Part shown: in pieces, positions 44,740 through 55,659 of the stretch | How positions within the stretch are numbered: the first letter of the stretch is position 1 | Layout: each line of letters starts with the position of its first letter | DNA from: Diaphorobacter aerolatus | GTDB taxonomy: Bacteria; Pseudomonadota; Gammaproteobacteria; Burkholderiales; Burkholderiaceae_C | Direction of reading: 5' to 3' | Assembly: GCF_014489535.1 (NCBI RefSeq) | Contig: NZ_CP060783.1 | Coordinates: forward strand, 1,054,001 to 1,118,000 | Length of the DNA: 64,000 nt | Translations under genes and position numbers: made by a program | The notes under the pieces: model-generated | What the model saw: the letters and a program-made list of their open reading frames with translations, nothing else | What the model was told of the DNA's origin: nothing | Database searches by the model: none

Positions 44740-46545
44740 ATGAGCTACTCAAAAGCAAATATCACCAAGCGCAAGTTTGACGTCGTGATCGTCGGCGCTG
44801 GCGGTTCCGGCCTGCGCGCTGCGCTGGAGCTGTCCCGTGCGGGCCTGTCCGTGGCGTCGCTGTCCAAGGTGTTCCCGACCCGCTCGCACACGGTGGCGGC
44901 GCAGGGCGGCGTGTCGGCCTCGCTCGGCAACATGTCCGAGGACAACTGGCACTACCACTTCTACGACACCATCAAGGGCTCCGACTGGCTGGGCGACCAG
45001 GACGCCATCGAGTTCATGTGCCGTGAAGCATCGAACGTCGTGATCGAACTCGAACACTTCGGCATGCCGTTCGACCGCAATCCCGACGGCACGATCTACC
45101 AGCGCCCGTTCGGCGGCCACACGGCCAACTACGGCGAAAAGCCCGTGCAGCGCGCCTGCGCCGCGGCCGACCGTACCGGTCACGCGATGCTGCATACGCT
45201 CTACCAGCAGAACGTCAAGTCCAGGACCAACTTCTTCGTGGAGTGGATGGCACTCGATCTGCTGCGCAACGCACAGGGCGACGTGGTCGGCGTCACGGCC
45301 ATCGAACTCGAAACCGGTGATCTGTATGAGCTGCACGCCAAGGCCGTGCTGCTGGCCACCGGCGGCGCCGGTCGCATCTTCGCCGCATCGACTAACGCGT
45401 TCATCAACACCGGCGACGGCCTCGGCATGGCCGCTCGCGCGGGCATCCCGCTGCAGGACATGGAGTTCTGGCAGTTCCACCCGACCGGTGTGGCCGGCGC
45501 GGGCGTGCTGCTCACCGAAGGCTGCCGCGGCGAAGGCGCGATCCTGCTCAACAGCGAAGGCGAGCGCTTCATGGAGCGCTATGCGCCCACGCTGAAGGAT
45601 CTGGCGCCGCGTGACTTCGTGTCGCGCTCCATGGACCAGGAAATCAAGGAAGGTCGCGGCTGTGGTCCGAACAAGGACTACATCCTGATGAAGCTCGATC
45701 ACCTGGGCGCGGACACCATCCGCAAGCGTCTGCCCTCGGTGGAAGAAATCGGCCACAACTTCGCCAACGTCGACATCACCAAGGAGCCGATTCCCGTCGT
45801 GCCGACGATCCACTACCAGATGGGCGGCGTGCCGACCAACATCCACGGTCAGGTCGTGGTCTGGGACGGTCAGCAAAACCAGGTGGTCAACGGCCTCTAT
45901 GCGGTGGGCGAGTGCTCCTGCGTATCGGTGCACGGCGCGAACCGCCTGGGCACGAACTCGCTGCTCGACCTGCTGGTGTTCGGCAAGTCCGCTGGCAAGC
46001 ACATCGTCAATTTCGTCAACGGTTTTGGCGACCATCAGGAAGTCCCTGCCGATGCCGCAGACCGCACGCTGGAGCGCCTGAACCAGCTCGAAGAAGCCAA
46101 GGACGGCGTCTACGCGCAGGATCTCGCCGGTGACATTCGCTCCACGATGCAGCAGCACGCCGGTGTGTTCCGCACGCAGGCCAGCATGGATGAAGGCGTT
46201 CAGAAGATCAACGCACTGCGCGAGCGCGTCGGCAGCATCGCCATGAAGGACAAGTCCAAGGTCTGGAACACGGCCCGCATGGAAGCGCTCGAAGTGGACA
46301 ACCTGATCGAAGTCGCCCAGGCCACCATGACCTCGGCCGCGGCCCGCCACGAATGCCGTGGCGCGCATACCGTCTACGATTACGAGCGCCCCGCCGACGA
46401 CCCGAACTTCCCGCTGGGCCGCAACGACAAGGAATGGCTCAAGCACACGCTGTGGAACAGCTCTGACAACAGCCTGTACTACAAGCCCGTGAACCTCAAG
46501 CCCCTGACAGTGGAGAGCGTGCCTCCCAAGGTCCGCACGTTCTAA
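44740..46545 (+). CDS. sdhA: Succinate dehydrogenase flavoprotein subunit
   Basis: 601 residues. The FAD Rossmann motif DVVIVGAGGSGLRAALELSR is near residue 15. The covalent-FAD His is in TRSHTVAAQGGVSA near residue 50. Substrate-binding and catalytic segments include MEFWQFHPTGVAG and the Arg in KEGRGCGPN. VHGANRLGTNSLLDLLVFG is near 405. The full length of the family (588 in E. coli) is present with no break. It oxidises succinate to fumarate in complex II. Confidence 0.96.
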   Translation: MSYSKANITKRKFDVVIVGAGGSGLRAALELSRAGLSVASLSKVFPTRSHTVAAQGGVSASLGNMSEDNWHYHFYDTIKGSDWLGDQDAIEFMCREASNVVIELEHFGMPFDRNPDGTIYQRPFGGHTANYGEKPVQRACAAADRTGHAMLHTLYQQNVKSRTNFFVEWMALDLLRNAQGDVVGVTAIELETGDLYELHAKAVLLATGGAGRIFAASTNAFINTGDGLGMAARAGIPLQDMEFWQFHPTGVAGAGVLLTEGCRGEGAILLNSEGERFMERYAPTLKDLAPRDFVSRSMDQEIKEGRGCGPNKDYILMKLDHLGADTIRKRLPSVEEIGHNFANVDITKEPIPVVPTIHYQMGGVPTNIHGQVVVWDGQQNQVVNGLYAVGECSCVSVHGANRLGTNSLLDLLVFGKSAGKHIVNFVNGFGDHQEVPADAADRTLERLNQLEEAKDGVYAQDLAGDIRSTMQQHAGVFRTQASMDEGVQKINALRERVGSIAMKDKSKVWNTARMEALEVDNLIEVAQATMTSAAARHECRGAHTVYDYERPADDPNFPLGRNDKEWLKHTLWNSSDNSLYYKPVNLKPLTVESVPPKVRTF

Positions 46546-46575
46546 TCCCGTAGCCCACGACAAGAGATTCAACAA

Positions 46576-47280
46576 ATGAAGCGTACTTTCAAAATCTACC
46601 GCTACGATCCCGATAAGGATTCCAAGCCCTACATGCAGACCGTGGAGCTGGAGCTCGACGGTCACGAGCGCATGCTGCTGGACGCACTCGTCAAACTCAA
46701 GCAGGTGGATCCGACGATCTCGTTCCGTCGTTCGTGCCGCGAAGGTGTGTGCGGCTCCGACGCGATGAACATCAACGGCAAGAACGGCCTCGCGTGCCTC
46801 ACGAACATGAAGACCCTCAACGGTGACATCGTTCTGAAGCCGCTGCCCGGCCTGCCAGTGATCCGCGACCTGATCGTGGACATGACGCAGTTCTTCAAGC
46901 AATACCACTCGATCAAGCCCTACCTGCAAAGCGACATCTACGCGTCGCCAAGCAAGGAGCGCCTGCAGTCGTCCGAGGAGCGCGAAGAGCTCAACGGTCT
47001 GTACGAGTGCATCCTGTGCGCGAGCTGCTCCACGAGCTGCCCGTCGTTCTGGTGGAACCCCGACAAGTTCGTCGGCCCGGCCGGTCTGCTGCAGGCCTAC
47101 CGCTTCATCGCCGACAGCCGTGACACCGCCACGGAATCGCGCCTGGACAACCTGGAAGATCCGTACCGCCTGTTCCGTTGCCACACCATCATGAACTGTG
47201 TCGACGTGTGCCCCAAGCACCTGAACCCCACGGTTGCGATCGGCAAGATCAAGGAATTGATGGTCCGTCGGGCCATCTGA
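46576..47280 (+). CDS. sdhB: Succinate dehydrogenase iron-sulfur subunit
   Basis: 234 residues. The [2Fe-2S] ligands are in SCREGVCGSDAMNINGKNG plus LAC. The [4Fe-4S] cluster is in CILCASCSTSCPSFW near residue 148, and the [3Fe-4S] ligands are in CHTIMNCVDVCPKHLNP near 205. It passes electrons from SdhA FAD to ubiquinone. It is 30 bases after sdhA and a few bases before sdhE. Confidence 0.96.
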   Translation: MKRTFKIYRYDPDKDSKPYMQTVELELDGHERMLLDALVKLKQVDPTISFRRSCREGVCGSDAMNINGKNGLACLTNMKTLNGDIVLKPLPGLPVIRDLIVDMTQFFKQYHSIKPYLQSDIYASPSKERLQSSEEREELNGLYECILCASCSTSCPSFWWNPDKFVGPAGLLQAYRFIADSRDTATESRLDNLEDPYRLFRCHTIMNCVDVCPKHLNPTVAIGKIKELMVRRAI

Positions 47281-47285
47281 AGAAA

Positions 47286-47561
47286 ATGGCAGAAGAAGAC
47301 ACCCTTCTCGATGAACGCGAAGCATCGGTCCTGCGCTGGCGCAGCCGACGCGGTCTGGTCGAGAACGACCTGTTCATCGAGCGCTTCTTTGCCACTCATG
47401 GATCGCGTCTGACCGTCGGTCAGGCGCGCGGACTTTCGGCGCTGATGGATCTCTCCGACAACGACCTGCTCGACCTCCTGCTGCGCCGCAAGGAGCCGGA
47501 AGGCGAGCTGGCCACGGACGAGATTCGCACGGTACTGGAGCAGTTACGCCCGAATGCATGA
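47286..47561 (+). CDS. sdhE: FAD assembly factor SdhE
   Basis: 91 residues. The RGxxE motif of the family is present as RSRRGLVENDLFIERFF near residue 20, followed by SALMDLSDNDLLDLLLRRKE. SdhE promotes covalent attachment of FAD to SdhA. It starts five bases after the sdhB stop, which places it in the sdh operon, before gltA. Confidence 0.93.
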   Translation: MAEEDTLLDEREASVLRWRSRRGLVENDLFIERFFATHGSRLTVGQARGLSALMDLSDNDLLDLLLRRKEPEGELATDEIRTVLEQLRPNA

Positions 47562-47618
47562 AGCCATCGGGTCCAAGTCCGCACTCCATTGCGGCTCAAC
47601 TATTGAAGGAAACATGAA

Positions 47619-48919
<1,301 letters not shown>

Positions 48920-48939
48920 GCCATCCGCGCTTCCCGAAC

Positions 48940-48973
48940 AGCCCAGCGGTGCCACGTGCCGCTGGGCTTTTTT
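48940..48973 (+). terminator. Intrinsic terminator after gltA
   Basis: AGCCCAGCGG pairs with CCGCTGGGCT around a nine-base loop and is followed by six further T. It closes the sdhCDABE-gltA transcript 21 bases after the stop. Confidence 0.92.
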
Positions 48974-49083
48974 GCGGGAAAGCGCGGTTGCTGCCGACGC
49001 TGCCCTGCGCTGCCAATCCCGGGCATGGGGCGCTGACATGCGGGCAGTGGCTGCCCGCATGCTCGCTCCTTGCCATAAAGTAG

Positions 49084-50268
<1,185 letters not shown>

Positions 50269-50275
50269 TCGCGCC

Positions 50276-51145
50276 ATGACTGCCACCACACTGGAATTGA
50301 AGACCGCACACGCCTGCTTTGGCGGCGCGCAACGTTTCTACGAGCACGCCTCGCGCGAAGTCGGCCTGCCGATGAAGTTCTCGGTCTATCTACCGCCCCA
50401 GGCACTGATGGGCGAGAAGGTACCCGCCCTGCTCTATCTGGCGGGCCTGACCTGCACCGAGGAAACCTTCATGACCAAGGCCAACGCGCAGCGCGTGGCC
50501 GCCGAACTCGGCATGGCGTTGATCGCGCCCGACACCAGCCCGCGCGGCGCGAATGTACCGGGCGAATCGCAGGCATGGGACTTTGGCGTGGGTGCAGGCT
50601 TTTATCTTGACGCGACACGTGAGCCCTGGGCCCGGAACTGGCGCATGGAAAGCTATCTGCTCAGCGAACTCCTGCCCCTCGTCAGCGACAAACTGCCCAT
50701 TGCGGGCGACCGCATCGGCATCTTCGGACACTCCATGGGCGGCCATGGAGCCTTGACTCTGGCGCTGCGCCATCCGGGCGTATTCAAAAGCGTTTCGGCA
50801 TTCGCGCCGATCAGCAACCCGGTGAACTGCGCCTGGGGCCAGAAGGCCTTCGCAGGCTATCTTGGCGAAGACCCGTCAAGCTGGACCGCGCACGATGCCA
50901 GCGAGCTGATGAGCGCGCAAACGCGGGCGCCATATCCCGCGGGGATCCTCATCGACCAGGGCATGGCCGACAAATTTCTCATGGAAAAACAACTGCTGCC
51001 CGAAGCCTTCGAGGCCGCATGCGCCAAGGTCGGCCAGCCGCTGCAACTGCGCATGCAGCCGGGCTACGACCATGGCTACTACTTCATTCAGACGTTCATC
51101 GAGGATCATCTGCGGTACCACGCGAGCCAGGGCCTGTTCGGCTGA
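50276..51145 (+). CDS. fghA: S-formylglutathione hydrolase
   Basis: 289 residues of the esterase D family. Hydrolyses S-formylglutathione to formate and glutathione. The nucleophilic Ser is in IFGHSMGGHGALTLALRHPG near residue 150. The remaining triad is Asp in LIDQGMADKF and His in YDHGYYFIQTF near the C-terminus. The upstream LLYLAGLTCTEETFMTKA segment is conserved. It is in an operon with frmA. Confidence 0.95.
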   Translation: MTATTLELKTAHACFGGAQRFYEHASREVGLPMKFSVYLPPQALMGEKVPALLYLAGLTCTEETFMTKANAQRVAAELGMALIAPDTSPRGANVPGESQAWDFGVGAGFYLDATREPWARNWRMESYLLSELLPLVSDKLPIAGDRIGIFGHSMGGHGALTLALRHPGVFKSVSAFAPISNPVNCAWGQKAFAGYLGEDPSSWTAHDASELMSAQTRAPYPAGILIDQGMADKFLMEKQLLPEAFEAACAKVGQPLQLRMQPGYDHGYYFIQTFIEDHLRYHASQGLFG

Positions 51146-51157
51146 GCAACGGCGCGC

Positions 51158-52296
51158 TCAGAACAACACGCCCTGCCCCTTCGCGAGAGCGGGTCGGTAC
51201 TGAGACAGGTCCAGTTCGGTGCGCTCGCGGTTGAGCCCCAGTTTTTCGCAGGTGCGGTGAAAGCGCTGGCGCAGCAGATCGGCCCAGACGCCCGAGCCCT
51301 TCATGCGCGAGACGTAGTTGCTGTCGTAGCTGAGCCCGGCGTCGCGACCGGCCTCGTTCACGCCGTGCAGATCCTGCACGCGCGAGAGCACGCGCGCGGC
51401 CCGGTCCGGGTAATGCTGCACCAGCCACTCGCGCATGATGTCGTTGAGCTCCCAGGGCAGGCGCAGCACCGTGTAGAACGCCGAGGTGGCCCCGGCCTCG
51501 CTCGCCGCAATGAGCACCTGCTCCATGTCCTCGTTGATGAATGGAATCTGCGGCGCAACGCTCACGCCCACTGGCACACCGGCCTGCGCAAGCGCACGGA
51601 TGGTGCGCAGGCGGCGATACGGCGCTGCGGCCCGGGGCTCGAGAATGCGCGCCAGTTTGGCATCGAGCGTGGTGATCGTGACGTAGGCGGCCACGAGCCG
51701 ATTGCCCGCGAGTTCGCCGAGCAGGTCGAGATCGCGCTCCACGCCGCTCGATTTGGTGATCAACGAAAACGGATGCCGCGCATCGCGCATCACCTGCATC
51801 ACGCCGCGCGTGAGTCGCAGCTCACGCTCCACGGGCTGGTAGCAATCGGTCGCCGAGCCGATATTCACAATCGAAGGGCGATGCGACGGCGAGGACAGTT
51901 CCTTGCGAAGCACCTCGGCAATATTGCGCTTGGCGATGATCTTCGTCTCGAAGTCCAGCCCCGGTGACAGGTTCAGGTAGCTGTGCGTGGGCCGCGCGTA
52001 GCAGTACACGCAGCCATGCTCGCAGCCGCGATAGGGATTGACCGACTGCTCGAAGAAGATGTCGGGCGAATCGTTGCTGGCCAGTGCGCTGCGCGCGTCT
52101 TCGAGCATCACCTGCGTGCTCACCGGCGGTGCGTCGCCCTCGTCCTCATCGCCCGCGCTCCACCAGATGTCCTGATCCTCATCCATAGCCAAGGCGCTGC
52201 GGCTTTGGCGGCTGAATCGATGCTCCACCTGCGTGGCGATGCCCGGCCCTTGATGGGCTCGGAGACGAGCGAGATCGGCAGTACGCGGCGGTTCAT
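51158..52296 (-). CDS. PA0069-family radical SAM protein (SPL-like), apparent frameshift
   Basis: As written the frame opens at a GTG (52228) inside the conserved start of the family. Restoring one base at 52241-52243 (CCC on the + strand) links it to ATG 52294-52296, giving SEPIKGRGIATQVEHRFSR and 379 residues. The [4Fe-4S]/SAM motif is CEHGCVYCYARP (Cys-x3-Cys-x2-Cys) near residue 90; SATDCYQPVERELRLTRGV follows. The family belongs to the spore-photoproduct-lyase-like group but its reaction is not established. A LexA-like box lies about 20 bases upstream of the corrected ATG. Confidence 0.85.
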
Positions 52297-52317
52297 GACG
52301 GTGCAGTGGATTTGTAT

Positions 52318-52337
52318 TGCTGGTTATTTATACAGTA
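52318..52337. promoter_or_regulatory. LexA-like box upstream of the radical SAM gene
   Basis: TGCTGGTTATTTATACAGTA contains CTG-N10-CAG (52320-52335), with a TA-rich centre and a perfect right half. The left half has one mismatch to CTGT. It sits 22 bases before the corrected ATG of the minus-strand radical SAM gene, where LexA would block transcription. Confidence 0.55.
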
Positions 52338-52488
52338 ATTTAATCGACTTGGCACGGACATGAAATTCCCGCTCTTACAAACCTATTCTCATGAACCCGC
52401 GCCGCCACGTGCGGCATTGCGGCCAGTTCACTGAAAGCCTATACAGTGGTGGGTTTTTTCAAGATTTCTGTTCGAAAGGAAAATCATC

Positions 52489-52905
52489 ATGGCCAATGCA
52501 AAGCCGCCCATCACGCTGTCTTCGCTCGACGTGGATCGCATCGAGGCGCTGCTTGCGGCGATTCCCGCGAGCGCGTTCCCGGGCAAGGCCGAGTTGCAGG
52601 CGGAACTCGATCGCGCCGACATCGTTGCGCCCGAGGAAATGCCGCCCACGGTGGTCACGATGAATTCGACCGTTCAGTTCTCGATCATCGAATCGGGCAA
52701 GGACTTTGTGCTGAGCCTTGTCTATCCGCGCGACATGGACGGCAGTGCCGACAAGATTTCCATCTTCGCGCCGGTCGGCAGCGCCCTGCTCGGCCTGTCG
52801 ATTGGCGACGAGCTTGCCTGGCCCGGCCCCGGTGGAAAAATGATGACGGTGCGCGTCAAGCAGATCGTCTACCAGCCCGAGAGCGCTGGCGAGCTGCATC
52901 GCTGA
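52489..52905 (+). CDS. rnk: Rnk-type regulator of nucleoside diphosphate kinase
   Basis: 138 residues. It has the GreA/GreB C-terminal-like FKBP fold: TMNSTVQFSIIESGKDFVLS near residue 55, VYPRDMDGSADKISIFAPVG near 80, and ALLGLSIGDELAWPGPGGK near 100. A short N-terminal coiled coil precedes it. Rnk binds RNA polymerase in place of Gre factors and affects nucleotide pools. It stands alone; the ATG follows a GGAAAAT stretch. Confidence 0.88.
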   Translation: MANAKPPITLSSLDVDRIEALLAAIPASAFPGKAELQAELDRADIVAPEEMPPTVVTMNSTVQFSIIESGKDFVLSLVYPRDMDGSADKISIFAPVGSALLGLSIGDELAWPGPGGKMMTVRVKQIVYQPESAGELHR

Positions 52906-52931
52906 GAGCCGGTCGAGAAAGCGCGCTGTCC

Positions 52932-54089
52932 CTAACTGACGAACTGCCCGGCGAGCAGCACGCCGCCACCCGCACCGATCAGGCTCAGTTGCCAGCGCAG
53001 CGCGGTCAGCCAGGTCGGCACGTGCCGCTCCACCTTCAAATAGAGAATCCGGCCCGCCACCAGCGACAGACCAAACGCCAGACACATGCCGAGCAGATGC
53101 AGGGCGGGAATATCGGGCACCCAGGCCGAGACCACGGCATTGACCAGAAGGCAGATCGAAAAGTGAATCAGAAACACCGAGTAAGACATTTGGCCCAGTG
53201 TCTGAAGCCGTGAGGTCAGCGGGTCGAGCGATTCAAGCAGCCTGCCGAACAGCCGTTGCGCATGCGTGGTTCCATCGGCTTGGGCGGGTCGCATAAGCAG
53301 CATCAGCAGCAGCGCCGAAGTCATCGCCAGCGCGACCCGGCCGCGGAAATCGACCCACAGTGCCGCACAACCGACCACGCCGATCAGCACAAACCAAGCG
53401 GTCCAACGTGTGGAACGCGATCCCCAGAATGCCAGCATGCCGAGGCCATAGGCACCAAAGAAGTAGATGCCCCACATGTCCCACTCGGCATGGCGATTCG
53501 CGTACAGCAGCGAGCCACAGACACCCGCAATCACCAGCAACTTGGTGATGGCCGCGCGCACGCGGTCGCTGAGCTTGAAGGTGCGCATCGCGGCGAAAAA
53601 GCATGCCGCCATCACGAAGAGCTGAAAGTCGATGGCGACGTACCACACACCTGCGGACAGCGCTTCTTCGCCCACGATGTCCTGAATCAGGAAGGCGTTG
53701 GCAATCAATTGCGGAATGCTGGGTTCACCGGGAACCGAGGGATGATCCATCAGCGAGCGCACCAGATCGGACAGCAGCACCGCCACGATCAGCGCCACCG
53801 CATAGGGCACGACCAGCCGCACAAATCGCTTGCCGACTTGCTGGGGCGCGTTGTCGAACCTGGCCAGGCCCTGGGGCGCCAGGCTGGCCGCCGCGAGATA
53901 GCCGCCCAGCACGAGAAATATCTGCACGGCCATGCGCGCGTAGTCGCCCAGCCATTCGATGGTGCCCGGAAGAAGGGGTTTCGCTACGTCCGACATCGGG
54001 CCGTAGAAGGCTAGGTGATGCCAGACGATGGCCATGCAGGCCAGACCCTTGATGCAATCAATGCTTGCATTTCGCTTTGCGGAAGACAT
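52932..54089 (-). CDS. Acyltransferase family 3 membrane protein
   Basis: 385 residues with about ten membrane helices. SIDCIKGLACMAIVWHHLAF at the N-terminus holds the family His and Arg-equivalent positions; IFLVLGGYLAAASLAP, WYVAIDFQLFVMAACFFAAM and MSYSVFLIHF follow in the usual order. Such proteins (OafA/YrhL type) acylate sugars or lipids of the cell surface; here the acceptor is unknown, and no glycosyltransferase is adjacent. It converges with rnk and reads away from the cyd operon end. Confidence 0.85.
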   Translation of the reverse strand: MSSAKRNASIDCIKGLACMAIVWHHLAFYGPMSDVAKPLLPGTIEWLGDYARMAVQIFLVLGGYLAAASLAPQGLARFDNAPQQVGKRFVRLVVPYAVALIVAVLLSDLVRSLMDHPSVPGEPSIPQLIANAFLIQDIVGEEALSAGVWYVAIDFQLFVMAACFFAAMRTFKLSDRVRAAITKLLVIAGVCGSLLYANRHAEWDMWGIYFFGAYGLGMLAFWGSRSTRWTAWFVLIGVVGCAALWVDFRGRVALAMTSALLLMLLMRPAQADGTTHAQRLFGRLLESLDPLTSRLQTLGQMSYSVFLIHFSICLLVNAVVSAWVPDIPALHLLGMCLAFGLSLVAGRILYLKVERHVPTWLTALRWQLSLIGAGGGVLLAGQFVS

Positions 54090-54260
54090 TTATTAGTGTT
54101 GTATGTATTCGGTTCCGACTGGACGGATGCCCGGCCCAATCCTGCAAAGGCGAAATTGTGCCTTCATTGCAGAAATCGTGCAGGCGGCGAAAGAAGGAGT
54201 TCATCCTTCTTGCAAACCATGCATCCGACTGGCCCGGATTGCGAACACTTTCAAACACAT

Positions 54261-54289
54261 GGGTGACAACGCTTCCCACGCCGTCACCC
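54261..54289 (-). terminator. Weak hairpin downstream of cydX
   Basis: GGGTGAC (54261-54267) pairs with GTCACCC (54283-54289) around 15 bases. It lies ~30 bases after cydX on the minus strand. There is no T run, so it is only a candidate terminator. Confidence 0.35.
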
Positions 54290-54316
54290 TGTTCAACGCA
54301 TGGCGCGCAATTTGGT

Positions 54317-54448
54317 TTACTTTGGTTCGGTGCGCTTGAGAATATCGCGGCGCATCACCTCGTCTTCGGTGAGTTCAAACCACATCGCGTTGAGCACCGC
54401 GAACAGCGCGGCCAGGGGCAGGCCCAGAAGCCAGGAGAAATACCACAT
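54317..54448 (-). CDS. cydX: Cytochrome bd oxidase small subunit CydX
   Basis: A 43-residue protein: MWYFSWLLGLPLAALFAVLN then AMWFELTEDE and a basic tail. One membrane helix with the conserved MWYF(S/A)W start is typical of CydX (YbgT). It is needed for stability of the bd oxidase. ATG at 54446-54448 is preceded by CAAGACATC and lies 32 bases after cydB. Confidence 0.9.
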   Translation of the reverse strand: MWYFSWLLGLPLAALFAVLNAMWFELTEDEVMRRDILKRTEPK

Positions 54449-54480
54449 GATGTCTTGTTCCTTCGACGTTGTTGGCGCGC

Positions 54481-55635
54481 TCAGTACGAGTGCGTTTCAC
54501 CCTTGATGATGGCCATGGGATCGACCTTGCCGCGCAGCACGCTGTACACCCATGAGGTGTAGGCAAGAATCAGCGGCAGGAAGATCATCACGCACACCAG
54601 CATGATGAACAGCGTCGTGTGGCTCGACGACGAATCCCACACGGTCAGGCTGAAACGCGGATCGACCGATGAGGGCAGGATCATCGGGAACATCGCAGCG
54701 CCGACCGTGAGGATGATGCAGACGATGGCCAGACCGCTGCTCAGCAGCGCGAGCCACTCGCGGCGCGAGCGCATGCCGAGCGCCGAGATCCACGGCAGCA
54801 CCACGCCCAGCAGCGGCAGCAGCCAGAGCACCGGCGTCGCCTTGAAATTGGCCATCCATGCGCCTTGCGCAACGGCCGCGGTCTTGGCCAGCGGGTTCGA
54901 CGGGCCGACCTTGTTGATGGCGCTGGTGATCTCGTAGCCGTTGATGCCCATGGCAATCCACACGCCCGCCAAAGCGAACAGCACCGATGCCAGCATCGCC
55001 GCCATCGCGCCGAAGCGCGCGGCGCGAGCGGCCACCTCGCCATCGGTCTTGAACACCAGCCACGACGCGCCGTGCATGACCATCATGGCAAGCGACACCA
55101 GTCCACACAGCAACGCGAACGGCTGCAGCAGGCCGAAGAACGTGCCGTCGTAGTAAATGCGCAAATCATCGGAGAAGCGGAACGGCACGCCGAGCAGCAC
55201 GTTGCCCACGGCCACGCCGAAGAGCAATGCAGGCACGATGCCGCTCACGCACAGCACCCAATCCCATTTGTTGCGCCACGAGGCCTCCTCGCGTTTGCTG
55301 CGGAACTTGAAGGCCACGGGTCGCAGGATCAACGCCACCAGAATGGCAAACATCGCCAGATAGAAACCCGAGAACGACACCGCGTAGAGCTGCGGCCACG
55401 CGGCGAAGATCGCGCCGCCGCCGAGAATCAGCCACACCTGGTTGCCCTCCCAGATCGGGCCGACCGTGTTGATGACCACGCGACGCTCGACGTCGATCTT
55501 TGCCGTGGCGCGCAGCAGCGCCATCGCCCCCAGATCGAAGCCGTCGGTCACCGCGAAGCCCACCAGCAGAATGCCGAGCAGCAGCCACCAGATGACGCGC
55601 AGGACATCGTAGGAAATCAGTTCATGCAAGATCAT
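54481..55635 (-). CDS. cydB: Cytochrome bd ubiquinol oxidase subunit II
   Basis: 384 residues with eight or nine membrane helices. WWLLLGILLVGFAVTDGFDL at the N-terminus and GPIWEGNQVWLILGGGAIFA near residue 60 are diagnostic. The end (LILAYTSWVYSVLRGKVDP) is conserved too. It lies 24 bases after cydA and before cydX. Confidence 0.96.
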   Translation of the reverse strand: MILHELISYDVLRVIWWLLLGILLVGFAVTDGFDLGAMALLRATAKIDVERRVVINTVGPIWEGNQVWLILGGGAIFAAWPQLYAVSFSGFYLAMFAILVALILRPVAFKFRSKREEASWRNKWDWVLCVSGIVPALLFGVAVGNVLLGVPFRFSDDLRIYYDGTFFGLLQPFALLCGLVSLAMMVMHGASWLVFKTDGEVAARAARFGAMAAMLASVLFALAGVWIAMGINGYEITSAINKVGPSNPLAKTAAVAQGAWMANFKATPVLWLLPLLGVVLPWISALGMRSRREWLALLSSGLAIVCIILTVGAAMFPMILPSSVDPRFSLTVWDSSSSHTTLFIMLVCVMIFLPLILAYTSWVYSVLRGKVDPMAIIKGETHSY

Positions 55636-55659
55636 TTTTCAAACTCCTGATGTGCCGGT

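Noticed and set aside
44749..47325. Very long open frame on the minus strand across sdhA-sdhB
   Set aside because: It is the antisense shadow of two intact sdh genes in high-GC DNA. Its product is low-complexity (His/Val/Leu/Arg-rich) with no domain.
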